A stretch of DNA of 64,000 nt from Stratiolaelaps scimitus (GCA_019614645.1 JABWDB010000037.1:2046001-2110000); one strand, 5' to 3'; counted from the first letter of the stretch, positions 36,927 to 48,899 are shown. Numbers and translations: made by a program. The notes: generated by a model not told the origin, from the letters alone.

Positions 36927-37460
36927 ATGTTGTCCGTGAAGAACGGAACGAAGATCAAGTCAAGTGAAGGCGGTACTACGAACGTGGACTCAGACCCTAT
37001 GCGCGACGCACCCCGAAGAAGAAGAAGAATCGGCTATGAAGAGAATGACTCGGCGAATAAAGAAAATAAACGAAGCTGCGAGACAACAGCAACGACGACA
37101 ACAACGAAGAGAAGACTCTCGTTGGCTGTAACAGCGTCAGAGGATCAAGCCGACAAGATGAATCTTCGAGGTGAAGAACAGAATCGTCAGAGAGGCCGAA
37201 GCTGCGAAGGGACGTTGCAGAGAATAAGCGGGTGGACGAACAGAGGAACGGCTTTGGGGATGGGCCACTCCTTAAACTCGTCAGCCAAACCGGCAGAGCT
37301 CTCAAGCAATAGTATAGCAGAAACAACATATGAAGCGTACACACACACACACACACACACGGACGCGTGCGCTCGCGCGAGCGCGCGCGGATGCGCGATG
37401 TCACAGTGTTCGACCAAACAGGGCCGGCCGAAACAACGAAGTCGAAGCGAGGCAGAATGA
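36927..37460 (+). CDS. Candidate ORF, 177 codons, basic and Ser/Thr-rich
   Basis: Unrecognised. It starts at an ATG in a strong context (GACGCCATG, G at -3) and ends at TGA 37458-37460. The same frame is open upstream to about 36531, over 300 codons in all, which is longer than expected by chance here. The protein would be very hydrophilic: an RRRRR block near residue 31, an acidic/Asn/Lys stretch (GYEENDSANKENKR), a Thr run, then EQNRQRGRSCEGTLQR and a Ser-rich part. Near residue 136 a (CA)n tract encodes alternating Thr-His, and the tail is basic. This would suit a disordered, perhaps nuclear, protein. The plus strand is purine-rich here, which itself reduces stops; the minus-strand frame at 36997-37668 is a product of that bias. 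Confidence 0.28.
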   Translation: MLSVKNGTKIKSSEGGTTNVDSDPMRDAPRRRRRIGYEENDSANKENKRSCETTATTTTTKRRLSLAVTASEDQADKMNLRGEEQNRQRGRSCEGTLQRISGWTNRGTALGMGHSLNSSAKPAELSSNSIAETTYEAYTHTHTHTDACARASARGCAMSQCSTKQGRPKQRSRSEAE

Positions 37461-37960
37461 GAAGATTCAACTCTGAAAGCTGGAGCAGCAGGAACAATAA
37501 ATAGTGGCTTGGACGTCGCGAGGAAGATAAAGAATGTTGAAAAAAGAACAAGCTTCTATCGACAACGTTGGACGTTTCGATGGACGCACATATATATATA
37601 TATATATATGGATGTACGGTAGAGTTGCGTGTACATCCGGTACGGCGAGCATACGGCACCCACTTCATATACCTGGCATATGTGTGTGTAGTGCTACCTT
37701 AAGAAAAAGAACGCTGTTGAAACTTGACTTTAGCATGATAGCTATTTATGGTATAGTGATACGTATACAGCAAGTTAGAATTTACACGATTTAGTCAAAA
37801 CTAGTCAGGCCTAGTCTAGAGGAAGCTATCGGCATACAGCACAGCAAACAGTATCTATAAGTATCGTGACATACGTAAGGCGTTTGATAAACGAATCGAT
37901 ATTTTTTGCCAGGTGGAACTAAATCACAAAATATGATAGATTAATAGTGATACCTTCTAT
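37461..37960. other. No supported gene; short (AT)n at 37591-37610
   Basis: The gap between the two basic reading frames contains one AT array and otherwise nothing recognised. Confidence 0.4.
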
Positions 37961-38017
37961 CGATGTAATTGCGTGTCGGCAGTAGTCTCCGGCGACACAC
38001 GAGCCGCTCTTCGGAGA

Positions 38018-38581
38018 ATGGTCACTGGCAGTAACATTTGGTTCAAATCGAAACAGAACATTGTTCAGACTGGCGAGTGCTTAAAATTCAGCAGCAGCAG
38101 CAGCAGCAACAACAACAACCAAAAAAAACAACAAAATACCCCGAAACACAGAACGAAGCAGACGATTTTCGATGTAAAAGGAAAAAAATCTCTCCGCTCT
38201 CGAATTCGTGCTGATTTGAATTTGCCGCTCACGAGTCACGCCGCCACTTCGTCGACCTCAGTGGAGCAGACGTTCGACCTAAGAACAGCAGCAGCTTCTG
38301 CTGGTCGTGGCGGACTCCGGCCGTCGCCGGTCAAATTTCAGAATCTGATGCTTCTGCATTTCCGGCCCCGTTCGGAAACACTTCTTCGTCCACCTCCTTT
38401 TAACGCTCATACAGAGGCAGAAAAGAAATGGCGAAAAAAAAAAAGAAAAAGAACACAAAATCAGCGAATCCCCCCCGTGAAACTCGAACCTAAAGTGGCC
38501 CACTTCGCCAGGGAAAGACACCGAATACAACAACGCCCCCGCCGCCCGAAACGAAGCGCCCGATCGAGCAAAAAGCCGTGA
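38018..38581 (+). CDS. Candidate ORF/exon, 187 codons, highly basic
   Basis: Unrecognised. The ATG has a strong context (A at -3, G at +4). The frame ends at TGA 38579-38581, and that TGA lies within a donor-like CC|GTGAGT (cut after 38577), so the stretch could be either a terminal exon or one spliced onward. The protein has a Ser/Asn/Gln low-complexity patch near residues 26-40, a mixed middle (RIRADLNLPLTSHAATSST), a Pro-rich part, then KKWRKKKRKRTQNQR, which has the look of a nuclear localisation signal, and a very basic C-terminal 40 residues. A (CT)n-rich stretch follows the donor, as is common at intron starts here. It lies 560 bases after another basic plus-strand frame and could share a transcript with it, though the frames differ. 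Confidence 0.28.
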   Translation: MVTGSNIWFKSKQNIVQTGECLKFSSSSSSNNNNQKKQQNTPKHRTKQTIFDVKGKKSLRSRIRADLNLPLTSHAATSSTSVEQTFDLRTAAASAGRGGLRPSPVKFQNLMLLHFRPRSETLLRPPPFNAHTEAEKKWRKKKRKRTQNQRIPPVKLEPKVAHFARERHRIQQRPRRPKRSARSSKKP

Positions 38582-38599
38582 GTCTCTCCCTCTCTCTCT

Positions 38600-39740
38600 A
38601 TCTCTCTCTCTCTATCTATCTCTCTCTGTGGGCGATTGTATTTGACACGTTGCTGGCCACTGTGCTGCTCGACGATCCCGCCGACGTGGCTTGAATGCTA
38701 GCCCACCAAGTGACTACTGTGTCGAGGTGCTTGTCGTTGTTAAGTCCTTGTTTTTTTTTGGCCGTCGTACGGGAGTGAGACTCGAATAGCTCCTCATATC
38801 TTTCTCTCTCTCTCTGTCTCTCTCTTTGCCATGTGTCGCCGCCGAGTGTAGCAACGGCTCATTTCGTATTGCCGGCCTCCTCCAGGCTATCAGCCAGTGG
38901 TAATAGGTATTGGGTGAAAGATATTCGAGATGTTTTCGTTTATTTTTTCGTTTTTTCTCTTGTTTCCAGTGCGTTCTCGCTTTCGCACCATATCGCCGTT
39001 AGCAGTACAAAGATATGCACACTCACTGACTGCGGTATAACCCGCCATCCGTGCGCTATACATATGCTGCAGTTGGTCGTTCCTGCGAACGATCATTTTC
39101 GAGCCGTGTGCGTTTTTTTTTTCTTTCGACAATATCTCCCGCTCAGTGAATTGATTCTGCCGTCCGAACGCGTCGCTGCCGCCTGGTGTACAGCTTCTTG
39201 GCGGCTCCAACCGCTCGTCTCCGGCTGGTACCACGGGCTGTGCGCATTTATTGATGGCGTGCTGGCTATGATCGTCCTCTCATATCGAACACTCGCTGTC
39301 CGGCCGTCCACCGTAAATGGCAGCGTTCGGGGAGAACCTCGACGCGCTCAGGCTAAGATAGACATTGTAGCAGCGATACCAGTTAGCTGACGATGAACAC
39401 TCCCTAGCGAGGATCGATGCGCAGCATCGAGCAGCATCAAGAGGTCCGTCTTGCGGAGCTGATGAAGCTGAAAGAGTGGTGTACCATGATAGACTCTGAC
39501 GGTAAACCGAAGATCCACAAAAATCGCAGAGCGAACCAAACAACCAACCCTGTCCCTATGAACAGTCTTTCTCGCTTAACTAAAATCAGTATATATATAT
39601 ATATATATATGCCATCATATCTGGCCACGGTTTAACAGCGGAAAAATGGACTTGCGTACGTTCTATGGCGACCGCTGGCGAGGTAACCCCACCGATTTTG
39701 CAGAGCAGTCAAGCTGCACAGTAGCTAGACTGCATGCACT
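38600..39740. other. No supported gene; CT-rich stretches
   Basis: (CT)n-like tracts lie at 38584-38627 and 38801-38826, with poly-T runs near 38749 and 39113. The 185-codon frame at 38833-39390 is T-rich and lacks a good start context, so it was not called. An (AT)n lies at 39591-39610. Confidence 0.4.
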
Positions 39741-39764
39741 AGCATAATACCATCATCGTCGTCG

Positions 39765-39816
39765 TCGGTAGACGTAGTCAGTCGAAGTAGTCGGTAGAAG
39801 TAGTCAGTCGACGTAG
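39765..39816 (+). repeat. 26-base tandem duplication
   Basis: Two adjacent 26-base copies differ at two positions (core GTAGTCAGTCGA). Each copy is itself built from related TAGTC/GTAGA elements. Confidence 0.88.
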
Positions 39817-40882
39817 TCAGCGGAATCCAAGTTTCACTACACCGTATCTATCCATCTCGCCGCAGAGGTTGTTGTCTAAGCACGCAGGAGTTCGCCAAAG
39901 GAACGACTACCCAGAGAAAGAGAGAGAGCGAGAGTTAACTGTTCGTCAGTTATTATTTGTTGCTCCCAGTAACTGCTGCTGCTGCTACGACAGTCTATTA
40001 TAGACAACAGCGAGCCAAGTGCTCACGGCGGCGGCAGTTGACGGCAGGTCCGGCCGTTGGACCGATCGCCACTCTTGGGAGTGGTCTTAGTGAAATAGGG
40101 TTGGGTCAACAGCAACGTGATAGGCGACCCCACGTCACGTCGCCGTGCACACACACACATACACACGCACACATGAAAAAGTGGTCACAAAAGGAGAAAT
40201 CGCAAAAACTAAAAAAAAACAAGCAAAAAAAAAATACCACCAGCAACTTTCTGCCTCGAATCACATTACCATCAGTCTCATCCATCCACCGGGCTGATCC
40301 AATGGCTGGCCGGCATCTCGAGTCGTGCCTTTTGCTGATTCACCTCAGATCTCCGGAGCGGCGGCGGCGGCGGCGGAGTCGGACGACGACGCCTTGTCGC
40401 GTGCCCTCGGAGAAAATCGGCGGCGAAATTCGTCTCGCGAGATTCGTTGGCATCTGCCGATGGATGACAACGACCAAACAACAATCGGGGTAATGGATGA
40501 ATGAACTCGCTTACTTTCTCTCTTGGTTTTGTGAATGAGAATCAAGACAGTTTACGGCGGGCCGCGATCGGCGTTCAAGTCGTCGTCAGCGGCAGCGAGC
40601 GGCGGCCTTATTGGCGCCACGTCTCGTAGTGGCGGTGGTAACAGACGCGTTCACGGAGACAGCTTTTCATCCAGTTGGTGAAAGCTTATGCATCGGTGTG
40701 TAAGGGAATAAGTGGGGCGGGTCTGTTTTGCGCGTCGCAGACAACAGCCGGTAGCTGTATCGAAGGGACCGGCAGTTCGGCCATAGCCGGTACACGAGAG
40801 CGAACACCGCAACAAGATGAACAACGCAATATCTCAGTCAGCTCAATCGGATCCCGAATCAGCAGGGTTCCGTAGGGAACCA

Positions 40883-41040
40883 GGTAAAGGTAAGGTAAAG
40901 GTTTTATTGGTTTATTCAAGGAGCTGCAATTTCACAATGCTTAAGCTCTCTTATATGTCATCATCACGCAGCGGGGCTCGAACCTGCACCCTCTGGCTTC
41001 CGATAGCCTGAGACAGAACCGTGCAAGCCACCGCGCTGAC
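40883..41040 (-). repeat. SINE-A copy 2, near full length
   Basis: Read on the minus strand: head CAGCGCGGTGGCTTG, B box GGTTCGAGCCC, body ACATATAAGAGAGCTTAAGC, tail AATAAACCAATAAAACCTTTACC, then two further CTTACC/CTTTACC units. The repeated CTTTACC end identifies the family terminus and suggests a tandem-repeat tail instead of poly-A. It matches copy 1 closely. Confidence 0.85.
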
Positions 41041-41797
41041 TTGGGTCGGCTTAGGCAGTCCTCTATGCAAGCCTATCTGTTCGTTTTTGTGTTATGATAT
41101 AATCGAATAGATACATCCATCAGGTTCGTGTCCTGGTCGTCTGCTGAGGGGCGCAATGAAGCCCGAGCAACGAAATACGCGACATGAGCCGATACCCACT
41201 GAACGAGCTCATAATACGAAGAGGTACCGAGTTACATAAGGATCCTGCAACGCACACCTGATAAGTCGTCCGTCGCCTATATCAACAACTCAAACAGAGC
41301 TGTACACATGATTCGTACCGGCGGCTATTCAGTCGCGAATTTGGAGATTTGTCGCGGTTTGAGAAGGTCGTCGTGTCGCGTTTAAGCGTTTTCACCGCAG
41401 AAATCCTCGACAGCGGCTATGGTAGCGACTTTGAACGAAGAAGACAGCTTCCTGTCTCCGTAACAACGCCAAACGTCGGACAATGACGCTAATTGTTAGC
41501 CCGTTGCCTCATATATTTTTAAGTAAATCAACAAACGAATGGTGTTGGTTGTTTTTGCTGTTGTTGTTGTTCTTGTTGTTGTTGTTGCATGGCGTCATCT
41601 ACTAAATCAGTGGTCGCACGACGATAATTGATTTCGCACGCTGCCATTGATGTTTAGTGGGCGACGTTGTGGACAACGGTTACCGGTGGCAATTGCAGAA
41701 AATCAGAATAACTGAACACCCAGCTTATCTACATGACAATTACAACTATTCCTTATAGCCAACGTCGTAGTTGTCCAGGTAGAGCCCGCTAAGAGCA

Positions 41798-41841
<44 letters not shown>

Positions 41842-42563
41842 CAAGTCAGGCAGGTAGACAGGTAACACAGGACGCCATAAGGAGTTCAGTCAATCGAATG
41901 CGAGCCATTGTGGTCTCGCTTGTGCGGCTGCTAGCGAAAACGCTCTGGTGAGCTTCTTGCCATTCTTACCCCGCACCATTTCACGGTGTCCGGCGGAATG
42001 GTGGCTGGGTCTCGTTGTCGCAAACCACTCCGCATATGAGGAAACGAACGCTGCTAGTCTCTCCGCACTCCTGCACAACTCAGCATTCGCTTACGGCCAG
42101 GATGATGAGTCACAAGACGGCGAGATACAAATAATAACAACAACACCACCACTTGCCACTATATAAAAAGTCTTCGCGCATCCAGACGAAAACGGTCAGT
42201 CTGCGGTGCGTGCTGCTGCCCAAGCGATAAAGGAAGTGATGAGTTTATTATATCTGTGTGTGCGTGTTGTGTGTCTATGTGTGGTCACTAGGCAAAGTGC
42301 TGTCTTCATCGTTGTTTTGCTTCCATCCCCGAATTGTAATGAAAGCCACAAAAAGCTACTGAAGAACAACTGTACACATACATATATATGTAGTGCCTAT
42401 CGGTATCGAGCACTAGCTCGATATAGCGAGTCGTGCGGACAACAACAGCAACAACAACAAAGGCAAATCTGATCAATGAATAGCGCTTTGTTTGGGGACG
42501 ATAATCACTAATTTCGTTTCAAGTTGTGTTTGAGTAAGCTCACAAAGTTATTGCTATATATAC

Positions 42564-42596
<33 letters not shown>

Positions 42597-42830
42597 AAGA
42601 TGCCATAAATGCATTTCGACAAGTAAATGAGCCCCCCTTTTCACGTAGACATGGGCATAATCTGCCCCTCGTGTCTACGAGTGCGCTATTTTATGCATCT
42701 ATTTCGTTCATGACAATACGGTTGAACGCCAAAAAAAAAAAGCCACACTATAGACCACCACCCTCTGAACAACATCACTCCTCAGGAACAATCATACAAG
42801 GCACATCGTATAGTGTAGCGCGCGCGTGTG
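41041..42830. other. No supported gene
   Basis: The stretch has (TTG)n at 41560-41587, the AT array at 41804 and (AT)n at 42570-42596. No exon is supported. Confidence 0.4.
41804..41841. repeat. (AT)19 microsatellite
   Basis: An uninterrupted AT array of about 38 bases. Confidence 0.94.
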
Positions 42831-42899
42831 TGTGCCCCGTGTATGCGTGCATACACACGTACTTCGGCTTGGTCTGTATTCATTATTCTCACACTGTTT

Positions 42900-44050
42900 C
42901 TTTTTTTTTCCTCTACATCCTCATTCTTCCTTAGCCATCAGCTACTTTCAAGCCGCGTCTCTCTCTCTCTCTCGTCTGGTCGCGCGAGGTCCGCGTTGCG
43001 TATGCCTCTCCGCCGGCTGTTCCAGCCTCGGTCGCTTATGCAGTTCCAGTTCCACCTGCCATCCCGCCAGCGCGGCAGGCGAGAGGTCTCGCCGTCCCCC
43101 ACCCCGCCCTGTCGGCGCTGCTTAGTCCGTGGCGCAGCCACGTTGTTACCCACGGTCGAACAACTGCTGGCGCACGCTGCACTTGTTCCGTCTCCTACTT
43201 CGTCCGTCTCACACTGTCTTGCAGCACACGTTCCTCGACCGAGTTTCTCCTGCCGCCGTCCCTTTTCGAACAAGCGGACCCAGCAGGGCCTGGCACTTGC
43301 ATCTGGCCCGGGGGGGGGGTTGGGGCTCGTCTCTCGTAGTTTCGTTCTGCCTTCATTCATTCGTACGGTCGTTCGTTGGTTTCTGGCTTCCCCCACCCTC
43401 CCCCCCACAACCCCCGGGTCCCCCCCATCTTCATCCCGCTGTCGTTCGTTGTGTCCCCCATCCAGTTGTGCCCCCATACGTGTCTCTCACCGGGCTGACT
43501 CTAGTGTTCGTTCGTTCGTTGCACTTCCAGCCGTCTCGCGGTGGCCCCGAACCTACGCGCGGTTTTCGTCAGCCGTCTGCCTCTCTCTCTCACTCTCTCT
43601 CTCTCTCTGTCTGTGTGTGTGTTCTACTGCGACTACTCGATTCCATCTCGTGGTAGTCGCCCTTCTCCTCGTTCCTTTACTACTTCTTCTTCTTCTTTTT
43701 CTCTCCTTTTTCTACGCACTCCTCTGTCTCTCGACGACTACGGCGGCGACGGCAGCCACTACCAACCACCACAGCCAGTAACAGCAGCAGAGGCAGCAGC
43801 AGTAGTTCGGAGTTGACATGAAAATTGCCTTGTCAAAATCGCGCCCGCTGCCCGTCCTCCATCCTCCTCCATCGTGTGTGCCGTGCCGGAACCCCCACAG
43901 CCACTTCGGCTGTAGCGACATCTCGTTTCTCGGACCCCCGGAGCCCCCTCCCTTCTACTGCTACTACTACGACCACCACTACCGCTGCTCCTACCACTAC
44001 CACTACTGTTCCTTGCGACTACCACCGTCGTTATCAAGCTTCTGCTATTG

Positions 44051-44120
<70 letters not shown>

Positions 44121-44280
44121 CCTCTCTCTCTCTGTTCGTCTCTAAGAAACAGACGACAGAGGGAACGTCGACAGCGGCGAAGGCGAACGACGTCTGATTC
44201 TGAGCGAGGCAGCGAGGAGTTGCTCGGCTGGTTGTGTCTCTCACTCTATGAACGAAGCCAGTCAGTCATTCAGATAGCCT
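42900..44280 (+). promoter_or_regulatory. Pyrimidine-rich, GC-rich block; possible promoter or 5' UTR
   Basis: For about 1.4 kb the plus strand is strongly C+T-rich, with TTCGTTCGTTCG repeats (about 43500), C runs, (TG)n (43612-43621) and a long (CT)n tract at 44052. Because pyrimidine-only codons cannot be stops, frames of up to 317 codons stay open here without being genes. GA/CT repeats are known at many arthropod promoters, where GAGA-type factors bind; that this block is a promoter or a 5' untranslated exon is inference. I see no convincing TATA box or coding start. Confidence 0.25.
44052..44133 (+). repeat. (CT)n microsatellite, about 80 bases
   Basis: About 40 CT units with two small interruptions (TTTC near 44105 and CC near 44120). 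Confidence 0.96.
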
Positions 44281-44352
44281 AGAGAGCTTCTGTCTTTTTG
44301 AGCGGTTTTACCAGTCGGCAATATACATACATATATATATATATATATATAT

Positions 44353-44385
44353 CTAGCCTGTCGTGTACTCCCCCGGACAGGCTAG
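44353..44385. other. Perfect 10-bp stem hairpin
   Basis: CTAGCCTGTC, a 13-base loop, then GACAGGCTAG. It follows directly on an (AT)n array at about 44333-44352. Confidence 0.88.
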
Positions 44386-44949
44386 TCATGGAATCAGTCG
44401 CATGAGCTATGTTACGCGAGGGGTTGTCACTGTTGACAACACACAACCACATTTGGCGCAATGCTGCTGTATTCGTCCGCTTTGAGACCCCACCCAACGT
44501 TTCTAACATATTTCCCACTTGCCAGACCCCCACAAGGGTAGAAACAAACCTCACTCCACATTGGCTTCTCGACATTCAGAGGAGATGTTCTCTTGCTCGA
44601 TGTCGTCTTCCTCAATGATTGAGTTCTGTGCGATGAGGAGTATATACATATATATATATATATATATGGCTGATAGAGAAGGCGGATCGATGACTGATCG
44701 GTCGCCCGGATGTGACTATCCGAAGCGGCTCATAATATGCTATTGTACATCCACACGTTACAGTGGCTGCAGCCGGCGGAGAATTTCAAGCTAAATGCTT
44801 GTGTTCAATCGGTACTCATACAGTTATATGTATAAGCTGTCATTAAAGTTGGGGGAGCCTTCCGCCAACACACAGCGCGCGCCGGGGCGTTCCCGTACGA
44901 AGTAAGCCGCAAATATTCACAAGTCATATCAAACCGAGACTAGACATCA

Positions 44950-45045
44950 GGGTTTATTGGTTTATTAAAGGAGCTGCAATTTTTACAATGCTTAAGCTCT
45001 TTTATATGTCACACAGCAGGGCTCGAACCTACGGCCTCTGGTAGA
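44950..45045 (-). repeat. SINE-A copy 3, head truncated
   Basis: On the minus strand it keeps the B-box region GGTTCGAGCCCTG, the body ACATATAAAAGAGCTTAAGC and the tail AATAAACCAATAAACC. The tRNA-like head before the B box is lost or diverged. Confidence 0.75.
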
Positions 45046-45179
45046 GATAACGATTTGAAACATTGTGGGTTCAGCCACTCGTTACTCTGCAGCCACGCTT
45101 GAGCTGTTACATACGATTGTGTAATAGGCTCGAATGAATATGGCCGGTCACAGGAGCTGCTGAGAGGAGGGAGGCTATT

Positions 45180-45330
45180 AAAGGTATAGGTAACGGAACT
45201 GGAATTTTTACAAGGTTTAAGTTCTCATATACGTCATCACCAGGTTGTCGCGGGACTCGAACCAGCGGACTCCGGCTTCTTACAACGGGGGCACTACTTA
45301 GCCACCATTCAAGACATCCACCGCGCTGAC
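45180..45330 (-). repeat. SINE-A copy 4, diverged
   Basis: On the minus strand: CAGCGCGGTGGATG head, B box GGTTCGAGTCCC, a TGACGTATATGAGAACTTAAAC body and an altered tail ending near TACCTATACCTT. It has the same orientation as copy 3, 135 bases away, and its head lies 18 bases from an (AT)n array at 45349. Confidence 0.7.
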
Positions 45331-45340
45331 AGAGAGAAAT

Positions 45341-45348
<8 letters not shown>

Positions 45349-45395
<47 letters not shown>
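45349..45395. repeat. (AT)23 microsatellite beside SINE-A
   Basis: About 47 bases of AT, preceded by (AC)n and lying just beyond the tRNA-like head of SINE-A copy 4. Confidence 0.94.
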
Positions 45396-45399
<4 letters not shown>

Positions 45400-46984
45400 A
45401 ATAGATAGATATATAGGAAGAGAGGCTGTGGCCCTGGTCATCATCCATCGTTCAGCGGTGCTACAATACAATAATTTCCAGCGTACTCATTTGTAGGCAG
45501 ACTAATTTGCTTCGATACTCGTAAGCTCGCGCTAACTTCTACTGCACTTCAACCTAACCTACTGCTACTTTGCTTACCGCAATATGATCATAGGTCGCCT
45601 ATGGGTCACCGTTGAACGAAGCTGTTTATGAACACCTGCTAGTGAGGTGTTTTTTTTTTTGTTTAGCGCTAACTCCCAACTGTTCCCCTATGCTGTGACA
45701 GAACCCCCAACAGGTCGCCACCATTTCTCATCTTTTTTCCATACCACTCGTTTCTGGCAACAATCCACGGATCGAGAATGAATACCACTTCTACTATTAC
45801 CACTACGCACTTCCTTTGTGGTAGAGCCAACAATTTCTGGATTTCTGGCCGTGGATGACGATGTGCGGCTGACCCCACGGCCGCCGCCGACGTGACCCCT
45901 TCACCTTTATCGCACAGAAGTCACTGTTCAGAAGTCTCTGTCTGTTCGGCTACGTTGCGGCGAGGTTGCAGTGAAGTTTCGCGCACAAAATCTCTCGCCT
46001 TGCAAAACACACGCTAGAATATTAGATGCTGGTGTCGTTGTTATGTAGACGAGCAGAGGACAATCTCCCGCTTGCTGCTGTATGCCCGAGGCACAAAATG
46101 GTTGAGGTAAACTAAAATGAAGAAGAGCGCATTTCATAGTAACTTTCGTTGTGGCCGACTCCGAATGAACAAGGGACACATCATCTTCAGATGTGAGTGG
46201 GGTATGGGACGGTTTAGTCCAGTGTTTTGTTGTTAAACGCATGCCGACTTGTAGTGCCGCGTCGCTATCAGCTGCGTCTGCAGGTGCAGAAAACGGCGGA
46301 ATAACAGATCTCCATTGTGTTGCATGGGATTGACCGACAGTGAACAGGACAAATAGTATTCCGGAGCAGAGGAAACAGTCATATGTACCTGTTCGCAATG
46401 ACGGGATGCTTGACTTTCAAATCTATATATGTATATATATATATATATGTGTGTGTGTGTTCTTAAGTATTGTTTCCTTTACACACAAGCATAGTGTGTA
46501 TATTGCAATAAATAAGCTAGCTCTCGATAGAAGACGAAACACACATTTATCGATACAAGTGCTTGCACATGACAAGTTAGCTTGTGCTCGAATCGGAATT
46601 TTGCCTCGCTGCCAACTTAAGTTATTCGGCTTGTGTAGACGACCAATGGCAGCGGCAGCACCACTTTGCTCTTGAGTTTCCTCTGCGGATCTAATTTCTA
46701 CCACCAGTGGACAGGCCCCCCCCTTTCAGTTGAAAAAAGCGGCGCTTGGACCTTTCGTCATACACACACACACACACAGGCCCGGCAGGCCAACGGTGCG
46801 TGCCTGGAATCCTTCACGTCGGATCGATGTGGGCACCACGTCAAAGATCCACATCCTTTCATCGACCTTTCCCATTCTTCGTTGCCCGTTCGAGTGACGA
46901 AAGCCTGTACTAGAAAGGCCCAGCCGGCGTTTCCGAAGAAGACTCAGCAGAGGAAGATTCAGCGCAATAAATCCAAATTGGAAC

Positions 46985-46985
<1 letters not shown>

Positions 46986-47022
<37 letters not shown>
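46986..47022. repeat. (AT)18 microsatellite
   Basis: An uninterrupted TA array of about 37 bases. Confidence 0.94.
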
Positions 47023-47026
<4 letters not shown>

Positions 47027-48899
47027 ATATTCTAGCTTATTCAGCCGCCAGCTTCCATATTTACTTTGGCCACTGACTGGACTTGTCTCGACCCGGGGTA
47101 GAATCAAACGATAACAGACGTTGGCTCTGCCGATGATGGTGGTGGGGGTGTGATGTTGGTTCTTCCATGCCCTTGTCGAACTTCATACGCGTGGGCGAGC
47201 TCACGGCGAGAGCCACAGACTCTACAGACACCAGCTATCCACTAGCGCAGTCCGCTCCTCGAAATCCGCTCGATGGATGAGTGTGTGAACTGTTGTTGTT
47301 GTTTTTTTCATATTCTTTAAAGTCATTTTCTATTGCTATTACCCGTCATCTCGCCCTGCTCATCTGTTTAGGCATCTCCCTCAGCGCTGTTTGGTATATA
47401 TACGCAGATTACAGCCTACCCCCCCCATGCCCACGGATGAATATATATATATGTACGAGACGAGCAATTCAGTCGTGCGTCTGAGCTGGCCGCAGACGCT
47501 GACGTCGCATTTGGCTGCACCTTCCTCCTTCATATGATGACTCCCCCATCCATGTGTCCAAAGTGTCCATATCATATTCGATTTCTCTTTGTCATCTCTA
47601 CTCGAGCCCGGCCGAAGCGACGCCTACGAAGTCGAAGACACGAGCTCCGTCTCTCTGTGTGACGTGCCACGAAGCCTATCGTAAAAGCGAACAGGACACA
47701 GTATGAATAAATGGGTGGAAGCAACAACCAGTGGACCGATCGACGCCAGGGCGTTGCTCGAATCCGTTGTCCGTTGCCGATTCCCGCAACGGACGACAAC
47801 GACGACGACGACGATCTGTCGGTCCGTCTGTCCGTGTCGTTGTTTTGTGCTGCTTCTTTGGACTAAACTGGCGACTAACATCGCACGTCAAGAAGCGGCC
47901 GGCGCCGTCTGTTCAATGTATAAGAGCCGGCAGCCTGACGAGATGTGGCTCTAGCAATGCCGCGTAGCGACGCCCGTACATCTCCGTTGCGTCCCGCGCC
48001 TCGTTCGGACCGACGGTGTACGCTGGGCTGGGCTGAGCTGAGCTGGGCAGAGGCGGGATACGAGGCGTGTCCAACCGCCGTCGTCGTGAACTCCACAAAT
48101 GTGTTCGGTTTACCCACGATGTTACATCAGGTGTCGCAGCTGTGTGTTTCGTCGCATGTATGATATTAGCAAGCGGGGGCGGAGGATAGAACGAGGCAAG
48201 ACATCTATTTTTTAGTTCGAATCGTCTTTAGCATTGTCAGAGAAGCAAACACTGTGTGTGTGTGTGTGAATGTTGACACCCTCAGGCTGAGAGCCAGCGT
48301 CAGCCTGATGTCCAATGCTGCTCAAGGGGTAAGATACCGTGACACGATCGCCGATCATAGCCACATTTACTACGCACATGTCACCTTGGATTTAAGAGTA
48401 AGCTTCGGCACAGACGAATACATGCCGCTCTCTCTCTCGCTCTCTCTCTGTGCGTTTTACGTAACCGTCCACGATAATAGAACACGATTTACCGGCAGCC
48501 GCCAGCAGCGTGGGTGGCCGTACAAAAATACCCGATTTTAGCCATATCGGATTTACCCACGGCTATCCCTAGGGTGCATCAAATTCGTTCATTGCACGCT
48601 CGAGCACAGTCTCATGCTGAGTGTGTCCCTGATCTAGCACTGTCTGCCGGGCCCACTTAGGGCCCTGATCGCAGCCAAGACGGAGGCTCCCGTTGGGCTC
48701 ACGTGTGAGCTAGCCCTCTCACGTCAGCTAACGCTGAATCTTCCCGACGGTATTGTATAGCGTTTCATTCTGCAGACACGAGCAGCGCTCATCTTGGCGC
48801 TATTCAACTCTCCACGCTTGTTTCTTTCTTGCCCTTCTTTATAATGCTCGAAGGGAAAAATAGTGGAAGGCGGTGGGGCAAGGTGTTAGTTTAAAAAGC

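Noticed and set aside
36997..37668. 223-codon minus-strand frame
   Set aside because: It is the complement of a purine-rich block, so Ser/Leu/Phe codons fill it. The plus strand has the better start contexts and composition.
39765..39816. CRISPR-like repeat
   Set aside because: The copies are directly adjacent with no spacers, and the genome is eukaryotic.
42828..43781. 317-codon plus-strand frame
   Set aside because: It lies in pyrimidine-rich sequence where stops cannot easily form. The product is mostly Ser, Leu, Phe and Pro from CT repeats, and overlapping frames are equally open.
45928..46398. 156-codon minus-strand frame with a signal-peptide-like start
   Set aside because: The hydrophobic start and SHA cleavage-like site are suggestive, but the first codon is TTG, the nearby ATG is in another frame, and several frames of this length are expected by chance.
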